Assembly: GCA_030524745.1 (NCBI GenBank)
Contig: JAUNGC010000016.1
Coordinates: 1-64,000 of the forward strand
DNA length: 64,000 bases
DNA from: Eubacteriales bacterium
GTDB taxonomy: Bacteria > Bacillota > Clostridia > Lachnospirales > Lachnospiraceae
Direction of reading: 5' to 3'
Under the pieces are notes generated by a model. That model did not search any database. It was not told where the DNA came from and saw only the letters and a program-made list of their open reading frames with translations. Shown piece after piece: positions 34,364 to 42,433 of this stretch. Numbering within the stretch: the first letter of the stretch is position 1; every line of letters begins with the position of its first letter. Made by a program: the position numbers and the translations under genes.

Positions 34364-34798
34364 ATGGCACAGATAAAAAATTCCGCCCCCGCATCCAAAA
34401 ACCAAAACTGTCCCGTATCCGCCACGATCCGGCTGATCGGCGGCAAATACAAGGCGCTTCTGCTCTGGCATCTGACCGGACAGACACTGCGCTTCAGCCA
34501 GCTTCACAAACTGGTGCCCGAAGCCACTCCCAAAATGCTGACCCAGCAGCTTCGGGAGCTGGAAGACGACGGACTGATTACGCGCACTGTCTATCCCGTC
34601 GTTCCTCCTCATGTGGAGTATTCCCTGACCGAACTGGGGCAAAGCCTGTTTCCGATTCTGGAAGCCATGTACGCCTGGGGCAGCGCTCTCATGGAAAAAG
34701 AGGGGCTGACGCCGGAATGTTCCATGACGGAAAAATCCGATTCCCTTCCGCCAGGCGCCTGCGCAGAAAAATGCTGCGGCTGCAATCATTCGGAATAA
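34364..34798 (+). CDS. HxlR-family regulator with Cys-rich tail
   Basis: A 144-residue winged-helix regulator. The HxlR domain is 'CPVSATIRLIGGKYKALLLWHLTGQTLRFSQLHKLVPEATPKMLTQQLRELEDDGLITRTVYPVVPPHVEYSLTELG' with the N-terminal Cys at its usual place. The last 30 residues carry five further cysteines ('ECSMTEKSDSLPPGACAEKC' then CGC), which is not typical of the family and suggests metal or thiol sensing. It starts after GGAGG and is divergent from the copper ATPase gene, so copper or thiol stress control of copA is inferred. Confidence 0.85.
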   Translation: MAQIKNSAPASKNQNCPVSATIRLIGGKYKALLLWHLTGQTLRFSQLHKLVPEATPKMLTQQLRELEDDGLITRTVYPVVPPHVEYSLTELGQSLFPILEAMYAWGSALMEKEGLTPECSMTEKSDSLPPGACAEKCCGCNHSE

Positions 34799-34834
34799 AA
34801 TGTACTGCAGCCTCACAATATGTAACACGAAATA

Positions 34835-34868
34835 ATACCCTCAGTGTACAAGGGGACACTGAGGGTAT
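34835..34868. repeat. collapsed copy of the structured element
   Basis: A perfect 13-bp inverted repeat, ATACCCTCAGTGT / ACACTGAGGGTAT, has the 8-nt loop ACAAGGGG. It equals the left end of the element at 14481 joined directly to the last bases of its right end, as expected after deletion between two ACAC words. It sits 15 bp before the CcdA-TlpA start, so it forms a hairpin near the ribosome site or ends the HxlR transcript. Confidence 0.8.
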
Positions 34869-34883
34869 CCATAAGGAGTTGCC

Positions 34884-36230
34884 ATGAACTTTTCCATTGA
34901 AACGAGTGTTCCGATACTCACCGTATTTCTCCAGGGGCTGCTGAGCTTCTTCTCTCCCTGCGTTCTCCCTCTTGTCCCTCTCTATATCAGTTATTTTTCA
35001 GGAGGCGCAAAAAAAGTGGAGGAAGACGGAACCATCCGCTATCCCCGAAAACGCATCCTGCTTCACACGCTGTGCTTTGTGCTGGGAATTGGCGCCACAT
35101 TTTTTCTTCTGGGCTTTGGCTTTACCACACTGGGACGCTTTTTTTCCGATAACCGCACATGGTTTGCGCGCATCAGCGGCATTCTCATGATTTTATTCGG
35201 ACTGTATCAGCTGAATGTTTTCGGGCGTTCTTCCAAAATCGATCAGGAACGCCGCCTGCCCTTCCGGCTGGACCGCCTGGCAATGAGTCCTTTTACCGCC
35301 TTTTTAATGGGCTTTTTCTTCAGCTTCGCCTGGACCCCCTGCGTCGGCCCCGTGCTGAGCAGCGTTCTGCTGATGGCAGGCTCTGCGGGTACGGCTGCGA
35401 AAGGGTTCTTTCTCATCGCCGTCTATACGCTGGGATTCGTGCTGCCCTTCCTTGCCGTCGGCCTGTTTACCGGCTCCGTGCTGAACTTTTTTAAAAAACA
35501 CGCCGGCATCGTGCGCTATACCGTTAAGATCGGCGGTATTCTTATGCTCCTTATGGGCGTCATGACCCTGACCGGATTCATGAACGGACTGACCGGTTAT
35601 CTTTCCGATTTCGGTCCCGCCGCCCAGACCCCGGTTGAGACGGAAAGCCAGGATACCGACCACCTGCAGGACGCCGATCAGATACAGGACGCCGACCGCT
35701 CATCCGCTTCAGCAGATTCTTCCGCCGTGGATTCAGAAAAAGGAAATGCCCAAACCGAGGATACAGCCGATAGCAGCCAAACTGACGCAGTGCCCGCGCC
35801 GGATTTCACGTTATCCGACCAAAACGGCGTCGAACATACCCTCTCCGACTATAAGGGCAAAACCGTTTTCTTAAACTTCTGGGCGACCTGGTGCCCTCCC
35901 TGCCGCAGTGAAATGCCCCAAATTCAGGCGCTCTATGAAAAATACGGAGAAAACGAGGGCGACCTTATCGTACTGGGCGTCGCTTCTCCGGATTACGGCA
36001 ATGAAGGAAGCGCAACAGAAATAGCCGCTTTCCTTTCCGAAAACGGCTATACTTTTCCCGTGGTCATGGATGACCTAGGCCTTTATTCTTCCCAATACGG
36101 CATACGCGCTTACCCGACCACCTTCATGATCGATAAAGACGGCAACGTCTATGGCTATGTGGAGGGCGCTCTGACCGGAGAAATCATGGAGAGCATCGTG
36201 CAACAGACGATGGAAGGGAAGCGGGAATAG
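34884..36230 (+). CDS. CcdA-type thiol transporter fused to TlpA-like thioredoxin
   Basis: A 448-residue membrane protein. The first 235 residues form a CcdA/DsbD-beta domain with six helices and cysteines in 'FFSPCVLPLVPLY' and 'WTPCVGPVLSS', which carry electrons across the membrane. An acidic Asp/Gln/Ser linker (about 245-300) leads to an outer TlpA/AhpC-type thioredoxin with the redox centre WCPPC and 'YPTTFMIDKDGN'. It should deliver reducing power to extracellular thiols. ATG follows AAGGAG. A collapsed element copy lies just upstream. Both parts are full length. Confidence 0.9.
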   Translation: MNFSIETSVPILTVFLQGLLSFFSPCVLPLVPLYISYFSGGAKKVEEDGTIRYPRKRILLHTLCFVLGIGATFFLLGFGFTTLGRFFSDNRTWFARISGILMILFGLYQLNVFGRSSKIDQERRLPFRLDRLAMSPFTAFLMGFFFSFAWTPCVGPVLSSVLLMAGSAGTAAKGFFLIAVYTLGFVLPFLAVGLFTGSVLNFFKKHAGIVRYTVKIGGILMLLMGVMTLTGFMNGLTGYLSDFGPAAQTPVETESQDTDHLQDADQIQDADRSSASADSSAVDSEKGNAQTEDTADSSQTDAVPAPDFTLSDQNGVEHTLSDYKGKTVFLNFWATWCPPCRSEMPQIQALYEKYGENEGDLIVLGVASPDYGNEGSATEIAAFLSENGYTFPVVMDDLGLYSSQYGIRAYPTTFMIDKDGNVYGYVEGALTGEIMESIVQQTMEGKRE

Positions 36231-36236
36231 ACGGCG

Positions 36237-37112
36237 TCAGATTTCTTCCCTGCGCGGGATGGAGGGCGCCGCGCCATATCGGGAAACGGCAATGGCCGCC
36301 GCCCTGGACGCCAGCGACATTGCCTCCGCCGCCCTCAGTCCCTGTGCAGTTCCTCCGATAAAATATCCGGTAAAGGTATCTCCCGCCGCCGTCGTATCCA
36401 GCGCTTTCGCCGGAAAGGCTTCTTGTTTCAAAATCCGGCCCTGCCGATACAAATAAGATCCCTCTCCGCCAAGCGTCAATACGATGTCGGCCTTCGGAAA
36501 CCGCTCCGCTGTCTTTTTTAAAAGCGCTTCCCCGCCTTCCCGCGCACCGCAGAGGCCGGACGCTTCCACCTCGTTTAAGAGAAAACAGTCCACGCACTGT
36601 AACGGATAGGAAAATACTTTTTCATTCATCGGGGACGGATTCAAAAAAATTTTCATCCCCTTTTCCCTCGCTTTCTCCATGATATAGCCGACCTCGCTGA
36701 TCTCATTCTGAAGCACCAGAAAGTCTCCCTCTTCAAAATGTTCCAGCACCCGGTCCGCCATTTGGCGCGTCACCCGCTGGTTGGCTCCTCCATGGAGCAG
36801 AATACAGTTTTCCCCGCTTTTTGCCCTTTGAATGATCGCATGCCCCGTGGGCCCGTCCAACTGCGCAATAAAATCCGTATGGACGCCCGCCGCTTCTAAT
36901 TCCTGCACCAAAAACGCGCCGTCCGCTCTCCCCACAGCGCCCGCATGCCAGACCGAAGCGCCGCATCTTGCAAGCGCTACGGATTGGTTGAGACCTTTGC
37001 CCCCGGAATACTTCCTCATTCCTGTGCAGGACAGGGTTTCTCCGCTTCTCACAAAGTAAGGCACATCATATGTATAATCAATATTCAGCGATCCGAAATT
37101 CAGAATTTTCAT
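36237..37112 (-). CDS. ribokinase-like PfkB sugar kinase
   Basis: A 291-residue PfkB-family kinase, most like ribokinase. 'NFGSLNIDYTYDVPYFVRSGETLSC' and 'YSGGKGLNQSVALARCGA' form the sugar site, and 'ALDTTAAGDTFTGYFIGG' is the ATP/anion-hole signature with the catalytic Asp. ATG 37112 is chosen over 37124 because the family start is MKILNFGSLN. It is 20 bp below the ADP-ribosylglycohydrolase gene, so the two are one operon. Phosphorylation of ribose released from ADP-ribose is the natural inference. Confidence 0.88.
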   Translation of the reverse strand: MKILNFGSLNIDYTYDVPYFVRSGETLSCTGMRKYSGGKGLNQSVALARCGASVWHAGAVGRADGAFLVQELEAAGVHTDFIAQLDGPTGHAIIQRAKSGENCILLHGGANQRVTRQMADRVLEHFEEGDFLVLQNEISEVGYIMEKAREKGMKIFLNPSPMNEKVFSYPLQCVDCFLLNEVEASGLCGAREGGEALLKKTAERFPKADIVLTLGGEGSYLYRQGRILKQEAFPAKALDTTAAGDTFTGYFIGGTAQGLRAAEAMSLASRAAAIAVSRYGAAPSIPRREEI

Positions 37113-37132
37113 TGTTTTTCCCATTCAGCGTT

Positions 37133-38500
37133 TCACAGGCCGACATGCTTCATGGTGATGTCCACCATCTCTTCAATGCTGACTTTTCCCATTCCGAAAA
37201 TAGTGGTTTCCAGCGTTCCCTGTATCGGCGCGCTCCATTCCTCTGAAATGCCGGAAATTCCGTTCCGCATACCGAGCACGGAACCGACTGTCGCGCCGTT
37301 GCAGTCCGTGTCGAACCCTGTCTGCACCGCCATCCCGATGGATTTTCCGTAATCGCCGTTTCCATATAAAAGCGCAGCCACAACAATCATCGCGTTGGAA
37401 ATCGTATGACACCAGCCATGATCCGTATGTTCGTCCCACTCCTGATGAATCCGTGCAAAGCACTCCTCCTGACCGACGCCGCAGGCATACCAGTCAAGCA
37501 CTTTTTGCACGCTCTCGTACAGTCTCGATTTCTCCGGTATCTGCGCGATACCGCTGCGGATAATCGCTTCAATATCCTCCGTCACCGCTGCCGACGCCAG
37601 CATTGCCGCCACCATCATTTCTCCGTAAATACCGTTTTTCACATGGGAAATGGAAGCGTCTCTCCAGGCCAGTTCCGCCGCAAATTCCGGATTTCCCGGA
37701 TTGATATACCCGAAATAATCGCCCCTGATCTGCGCGCCGATCCATTCCCGGTAAGGATTGTGGTACAATGCGCTTTCCGGCGGCGTCAGGCCGTTCACAA
37801 AATTGCAGAAAGCCACCCGCTCCGCCGTACAATACGCTACTTTAGGCTGCAGCGCCATCCACTCCTGAGACATGTCAAAGGGTGTAAAATTCTTTCCATA
37901 TTTCTCTATCACCTTAAGCGCCAGAACAACATAATTGGTATCGTCATCATAGGGCATATAAGAAACCTGATCGCCGTAGCACCTTCTGGTTTCCGCTTCC
38001 TGATAAAAAGAATATTGTTCCTTCAATTCCGGCCAAATGTCCGTGGACCGGATATATCTTTCCATCGGATAATTGCCCGACCGTTTCAATAAAGGAAGCA
38101 GCGCTTCCGTGCGGATTCCTTCAACCGGCTTGCCCAGCAGGCATCCGCAGATACGACCGACCCATGCGCCCAAAAGCTTATCCCGGAGTTCTTCTTTCTT
38201 CACTTCTCCCCGCACAGGTTCTGACGCCGGTCTGCACCTTTTGATGCCTTCCAGATCCGAGGGCTCTACATACGCATATCCCTCTCTTTGAGGCGCCTGC
38301 ATCACAATCTCAAACAGAATATCCGCCATCCTGACCTTTTTCTCATCCAGCGGCATTGCCTGTACGCTTTCAAACAGCTTCCGGTACTGTTCAATATCCT
38401 TTCCCTCTTCTAAAGACTGCTCATATTCAATATCCAACTGCTGCGCATACTGTTCCCACAAATGTAATTTTTCGTAATCCGGCTGAAACTTCATTTCCAT
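37133..38500 (-). CDS. ADP-ribosylglycohydrolase family protein
   Basis: A 455-residue enzyme of the DraG/ARH family, which removes ADP-ribose or related N-glycosides. The di-magnesium site is seen as 'YMPYDDDTNYVVLALKVI' in the middle and 'QTGFDTDCNGATVGSVLGM' near the end; 'LRDKLLGAWVGRICGCLLGKPVEG' starts the domain. A 105-residue helical N-terminal extension precedes it. It heads an operon with a ribokinase and lies below a 29-bp LacI-type palindrome. Substrates of this long subfamily are not known; a nucleoside or ADP-ribose-like glycoside is likely. Confidence 0.85.
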   Translation of the reverse strand: MEMKFQPDYEKLHLWEQYAQQLDIEYEQSLEEGKDIEQYRKLFESVQAMPLDEKKVRMADILFEIVMQAPQREGYAYVEPSDLEGIKRCRPASEPVRGEVKKEELRDKLLGAWVGRICGCLLGKPVEGIRTEALLPLLKRSGNYPMERYIRSTDIWPELKEQYSFYQEAETRRCYGDQVSYMPYDDDTNYVVLALKVIEKYGKNFTPFDMSQEWMALQPKVAYCTAERVAFCNFVNGLTPPESALYHNPYREWIGAQIRGDYFGYINPGNPEFAAELAWRDASISHVKNGIYGEMMVAAMLASAAVTEDIEAIIRSGIAQIPEKSRLYESVQKVLDWYACGVGQEECFARIHQEWDEHTDHGWCHTISNAMIVVAALLYGNGDYGKSIGMAVQTGFDTDCNGATVGSVLGMRNGISGISEEWSAPIQGTLETTIFGMGKVSIEEMVDITMKHVGL

Positions 38501-38519
38501 TCCCCTTTCATCATTTTTT

Positions 38520-38548
38520 AGTAAAACATTTTCAGAAAATGTTTTACT
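38520..38548. promoter_or_regulatory. LacI-type operator upstream of the ADP-ribosylglycohydrolase operon
   Basis: A perfect palindrome with 13-bp arms, AGTAAAACATTTT and its complement around a 3-nt centre, lies about 20 bp before the first gene. Long AT-rich even palindromes of this kind are typical LacI-family operators. The LacI-PfkB fusion encoded 2 kb away is the nearest candidate regulator. Confidence 0.65.
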
Positions 38549-38626
38549 GCTGCTATCATATCCCTGCTTCCATGTTTTGTCAAGAACGTTATTGACAGGA
38601 AAAAATCTTTTTTCATAATAAAAAAT

Positions 38627-38667
38627 GAGCCGATGATCTGTGAGGTATCCCGCAAATTCATCGGCTC
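38627..38667 (-). terminator. rho-independent terminator after the flavin-binding protein gene
   Basis: 10-bp arms GAGCCGATGA / TCATCGGCTC; on the minus strand ATTTTTTATT follows. It lies 32 bp below the stop at 38699. Confidence 0.8.
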
Positions 38668-38698
38668 TGCGTCTGCGCGTCTGGCTCTTTGATGACAG

Positions 38699-39139
38699 TT
38701 ATATGTAGTTCCTTTCTAATTCCTTAAAACTAAAATTTTCGACTTTCAAATCGCAGTAGTGTCTGCCTTTTATTGCCGTAAATTTTAATACGCAATAATC
38801 CGGGTCTGTAACGCCCTGTTTATAAAACATTGTATCCCCGACACGCCATATTTCTTTCTTTGTTTCCTCATCTTGCAATATCTCCATTGTTCCTATCAAC
38901 ATAACGCCCTCATACTTAAAGCGTCCTTTGCTATAAAAATAAATACTTGCCTTTGGATTTTTCATAAACTGCTTGGACCGCATAGAAGATGTATTCGTTG
39001 TAAAATAAAAACAATTTTCTTCTATTTTGCGCGGAGCAAACATAGCTTTCATATTCGGAAAGCCATCTTCATCTACTGAGGCAATAAAAGCTACTTTTTG
39101 TTTTTTAATAAATTCACTTATATGTTCTCTTGTTTTCAT
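38699..39139 (-). CDS. pyridoxamine 5'-phosphate oxidase-like flavin-binding protein
   Basis: A 146-residue split-barrel protein. 'KVAFIASVDEDGFPNMKAMFAP' and 'FYFTTNTSSMRSKQFMKNPKASIYFY' form the FMN-binding region of the general PNPOx-like family. 'YEGVMLIGTMEIL' completes the barrel. It is too short and divergent to be true PdxH; redox or heme-related roles are known for relatives. Codon use is AT-rich, unlike the genes around it. A MarR gene lies upstream in the same direction and may regulate it. Confidence 0.8.
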   Translation of the reverse strand: MKTREHISEFIKKQKVAFIASVDEDGFPNMKAMFAPRKIEENCFYFTTNTSSMRSKQFMKNPKASIYFYSKGRFKYEGVMLIGTMEILQDEETKKEIWRVGDTMFYKQGVTDPDYCVLKFTAIKGRHYCDLKVENFSFKELERNYI

Positions 39140-39161
39140 TTGAAAACCTCCATTTTTGCAA

Positions 39162-39603
39162 TTATTTGTTCATATGCAAATTTTCTATCAATGTATCAAG
39201 TATCCGAGCAAGATATCGTTCAAATTGTTTCTGCTCATCTTCTGTAAATCCCTGATAGAATAATGCGTTCATCTGCTCCGAAACAATCTCATATTTTTCC
39301 TGCAGATTTTTCGCATAATCTGTGAGCGATATAATCGTTTGACGCCGGTTTTGAGGGTTGATATTTCTTGCTACAATCCCCCTTATTAACCATTCCGTTT
39401 ATCACGACAGATATCGTATTTTTAGCAAGGGAAGTTTCTTCACTTATTTCGCTGATTGTAAGATTATCTTTTTTCCATAAGACAAATAAAATTCTTCCTT
39501 GCCCACCGCTGATTTCAATACCATTTTCGAGTAACAACCTTTCAAAAATCCTGTCTTGAAGTTGCTTAATCTGGGAGATATAAAAACCGCCTTTCGTCTC
39601 CAA
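39162..39603 (-). pseudogene. MarR-family regulator with a frameshift at a G5 run
   Basis: The first part, 'SQIKQLQDRIFERLLLENGI' through 'LTISEISEETSLAKNTISVVINGMVNKG', is a normal MarR DNA-binding domain. At a run of five G (plus-strand C5 at 39378-39382) the frame shifts and soon stops at 39289. Removing one G restores 'MVNKGIVARNINPQNRRQTI' and a full C-terminal helix region ending at 39162. TTG 39603 is the likely start, 8 nt after GGAGG. It is a recent pseudogene, a phase-variable gene, or a sequencing error. Confidence 0.75.
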
Positions 39604-39632
39604 ATCAATCGCCTCCGTTCCTGTTAGAACAT

Positions 39633-39644
39633 TTCTATATAGAA
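39633..39644. promoter_or_regulatory. TTCTATATAGAA palindrome upstream of the MarR gene
   Basis: A perfect 12-bp palindrome about 30 bp upstream of the TTG start, between promoter-like AT-rich words (TAATAG) and the ribosome site. It is the best candidate for the MarR operator. Confidence 0.4.
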
Positions 39645-39781
39645 CTATTATGAATATACCATGATGTCCTGCCAAAATCAACATTTAATACAGTTTTTGA
39701 AAATGGCTTGTTGGGAAGTGTCCCAAACCCTCGGAATAGAATGACCGCGGGATTGCTCCGGCTGTAAGGTTTACCTTATCC

Positions 39782-39810
39782 TTGCTGATTTAACCGGATG
39801 GGAGTATAAT
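39782..39810 (+). promoter_or_regulatory. sigma-A promoter of the Nudix gene
   Basis: TTGCTG (39782-39787) and TATAAT (39805-39810) are exactly 17 nt apart; the start codon is 82 bp downstream. A partly symmetric stretch around TAAGGTTTACCTTA lies just upstream of the -35 and may bind a regulator. Confidence 0.65.
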
Positions 39811-39892
39811 ACCTTTGTCAAATAGTGTCCGATCTTACAAAATTATCTTATACGGAGATACGGCAAGATAAATGAAGGAAGGAGAAAAGGAT

Positions 39893-40375
39893 ATGTATGA
39901 TTGCGGATTTACAAAAGAAAATAATTGGTTCAGATATCGTGCCGGAGCAATTATTATAGAGAATGAATGTATTCTTTTGGTTGGTAATAAAAATGAAGAT
40001 TATTTATATTCTGTCGGCGGTGGCGTTCATATGGGAGAAACAGCTGAAGACGCAGTGCTGAGGGAGGTTTTTGAGGAAACAGGCGTACACTATGAAACAG
40101 ATCATTTGGCTGTTATTCATGAAAACTTTTTTAACGAGAGCACCGGAACACTGAAGGGACTGAATTGCCATGAGATCAGTTTTTACTTTTTGATGAAACC
40201 CAGAGGAACGCAGGAACTGAACAGTAACAGTTATACATATGGGGCAAAAGAAGAAATGCACTGGATACCAATAAAAGATTTGGATAAATATAAAGCTTTC
40301 CCAGGCTTTATCAAAGAATATCTCAGTAAAGAACATTGCGGAATTGAACATATCATTACTGATGAGCGGATATAA
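39893..40375 (+). CDS. Nudix hydrolase
   Basis: A 160-residue Nudix protein that would hydrolyse a nucleoside diphosphate derivative. The Nudix box is 'GGVHMGETAEDAVLREVFEE' followed by TGV, with all catalytic Glu residues. The rest resembles the MutT/ADP-ribose-type group but without a clear specificity motif. ATG 39893 follows GGAGAAAAGG; an ATG 21 bp earlier has no site. It lies next to the LacI-PfkB gene in an AT-rich patch, which makes a substrate related to ADP-ribose possible but unproven. Confidence 0.85.
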   Translation: MYDCGFTKENNWFRYRAGAIIIENECILLVGNKNEDYLYSVGGGVHMGETAEDAVLREVFEETGVHYETDHLAVIHENFFNESTGTLKGLNCHEISFYFLMKPRGTQELNSNSYTYGAKEEMHWIPIKDLDKYKAFPGFIKEYLSKEHCGIEHIITDERI

Positions 40376-40470
40376 CAAATTTTCGTTTATGTGAATTCAA
40401 AGGAGAAATGATAAGGCAATTCTCGATTTGCTTCTCGAATGGAAAGGATTAAAACAGAAAGAGGTAACTC

Positions 40471-42363
40471 ATGACAATAAAGGAAATTGCCGCATTGGCC
40501 GGGGTCTCCATTTCAACGGTTTCCAAGGTCATCAACCGGAAGGATCAGAATATTAATCCCGAAACCAGAAAACGCGTCCTGCAGATCGTAAAGGAATATC
40601 ATTATTCTCCATACGGCGCCGTGCGCAATCTCTCCGAAGGGAAAACCTTTCTGCTGGGCGTTCTCCTGCGCGATATGGCGCATTCCGGCCAGATGGTGCA
40701 GGGCATTCTTCAGGCCGCTCAGGAAGCAGGTTATAACGTCCTTCTATTTGACAGCGGGCTCTGTCCGGAAAACGAAGCCAAACATATTTCTTCTCTTTGC
40801 GCCAGGCATGTTGACGGCGTCCTGTGGGAACCGGTTTGTCCGGAAGATCCGGACAAAAATGCCAGCTTCTCATCTGCCTCCATTCCGGTCTGTTTTATCA
40901 ATTCCTCCCGGCAAAGCAATTGCGCTCTTCTGGATTTTTCGCATCTGGGTTATCTTTGCGCCCGGCAGTTGATCGACCGCAGACACAGCCGGATCGGATG
41001 TCTGATACAGGAAAACAGTCTGCGCTCGCAGCAGGTTCTGGAAGGCGTCCAAAAATGTCTGTTTGACAACGGCCTTCCTTATTCCGATACCGTTATACTG
41101 CCGCAGGAGAATATCGTTTCCGACCTGTTTTCCAGAAAGCTGACCGGCATTGTTTCCTCCCATTTTTCGGCCGCCGCTTTCCTCTATCAAAAGTTACGTC
41201 TCCTGCATTATGACGTCCCCGGCGATTTATCCCTGATCAGTCTGCGCAGCGATGCAAACGGCGCCGCCGCCAATTTTCCCATATCCGGCTACTCAATTCC
41301 CTATCGGGAGTTTGGATATGAAACCTGCCGGACCTTTTTACAGAATTGCGAACAGCCGGCGCTTGATATGCCTTTTCGTTTTCAACAGGAATACGCCGTC
41401 GATTCCGAAGCGACGCTGGCAGTTTCTCCGGATTTCCGCCGCAAAAAAATTCTCGTTGTGGGCAGCATTCATATGGACTATACCTTTACCGTGGACACGC
41501 TTCCCCAGCCCGGAAGAGTGAGCAGCATCCGCAATGTTTCCTCCTGTCTGGGCGGCAAGGGCTCCAACCAGGCCGCTGGTGTCGCCAGACTCGGTCATGA
41601 AACTGCGCTTATCGGCAAAACCGGAAATGATGCGGACGCCAATTTCATCTTCCAGACTCTGGATCATGAAAACATTCCGGCGCAGGGAATCCTGAGGGAT
41701 TCGGACTGTGATACCGGAAAAGCATACGTTCAGGTTCAGGCTGACGGAGAAAGTACCATCGCAATTCTTCCGGGCGCCAACGGCCGCTTTCTTCCGGAGG
41801 ACATTCGCCGTCAAGAGCATCTGTTCCGGCATTCCGATTTCTGCCTGATTTCCGCAGAAATTCCTGTGGAAACCGTAATCGCCGCCGCTGATGCCGCAAA
41901 AAAATACGGCGTCCGCACGATCTTAAAGCCGGCTTCCCTGGAAACTATGCCGGATCGCCTCTACGCTCTGACGGATCTGTTCGTTCCCAACCGGAAAGAG
42001 GCCGCCATTCTCTGTCCCAGCCTGTCGGCAATCGAAGAACAGGCAGACTTTTTCTTCCGAAAAGGAATTCCCGTCGTGATTCTTACGCTGGGAAAAGACG
42101 GTTGTTTTGTAAAGACTGCGGATTTCCAGGGCTTTTTTGACGCTTCCGGCTCCACCGCCGTGGATACCACCGGCGGAGCGGACGCTTTCATCTCGGCCCT
42201 GGCCGTTTCCTTAAGCGACGGCTATCCGCTGCAATCCGCGGTCAAAATCGCCCAATATGCGGCCGGTTTCTGCGTCTCCCGTCAGGGCGTCATACCGGCT
42301 CTGGCGGATAAAAATACCCTCCGCTCCTATATCGGCAGGACAGAATCCGAACTGCTTCTATAA
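40471..42363 (+). CDS. LacI-type regulator fused to a PfkB (ribokinase-like) kinase
   Basis: A 630-residue two-part protein. Residues 1-60 are a LacI HTH ('TIKEIAALAGVSISTVSKVI', 'YHYSPYGAVRNLSEGKT'). Residues 60-320 form a LacI sugar-sensing domain. Residues 327-625 are a complete PfkB kinase with 'VVGSIHMDYTFTVDTLPQPG', 'LGGKGSNQAAGVARLG' and 'VDTTGGADAFISALAVSLSD'; the catalytic Asp is present although the usual GAGD reads GGAD. Such a protein could bind the sugar, phosphorylate it and control transcription. Its likely target is the palindrome at 38520-38548 before the ADP-ribosylglycohydrolase/ribokinase genes. Confidence 0.9.
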   Translation: MTIKEIAALAGVSISTVSKVINRKDQNINPETRKRVLQIVKEYHYSPYGAVRNLSEGKTFLLGVLLRDMAHSGQMVQGILQAAQEAGYNVLLFDSGLCPENEAKHISSLCARHVDGVLWEPVCPEDPDKNASFSSASIPVCFINSSRQSNCALLDFSHLGYLCARQLIDRRHSRIGCLIQENSLRSQQVLEGVQKCLFDNGLPYSDTVILPQENIVSDLFSRKLTGIVSSHFSAAAFLYQKLRLLHYDVPGDLSLISLRSDANGAAANFPISGYSIPYREFGYETCRTFLQNCEQPALDMPFRFQQEYAVDSEATLAVSPDFRRKKILVVGSIHMDYTFTVDTLPQPGRVSSIRNVSSCLGGKGSNQAAGVARLGHETALIGKTGNDADANFIFQTLDHENIPAQGILRDSDCDTGKAYVQVQADGESTIAILPGANGRFLPEDIRRQEHLFRHSDFCLISAEIPVETVIAAADAAKKYGVRTILKPASLETMPDRLYALTDLFVPNRKEAAILCPSLSAIEEQADFFFRKGIPVVILTLGKDGCFVKTADFQGFFDASGSTAVDTTGGADAFISALAVSLSDGYPLQSAVKIAQYAAGFCVSRQGVIPALADKNTLRSYIGRTESELLL

Positions 42364-42368
42364 ATAAA

Positions 42369-42426
42369 CGGCGCTGCATAGGGGAAATCCGGATTTTCCT
42401 GTCCGCATTCTCCCTTTGCAGCGCCG
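42369..42426. terminator. hairpin between the convergent LacI-PfkB and ackA genes
   Basis: A perfect 10-bp inverted repeat CGGCGCTGCA / TGCAGCGCCG encloses 38 nt between the two stop codons. There is no strong U-run, so termination efficiency is uncertain; it may serve both strands. Confidence 0.45.
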
Positions 42427-42433
42427 CAGGCGC

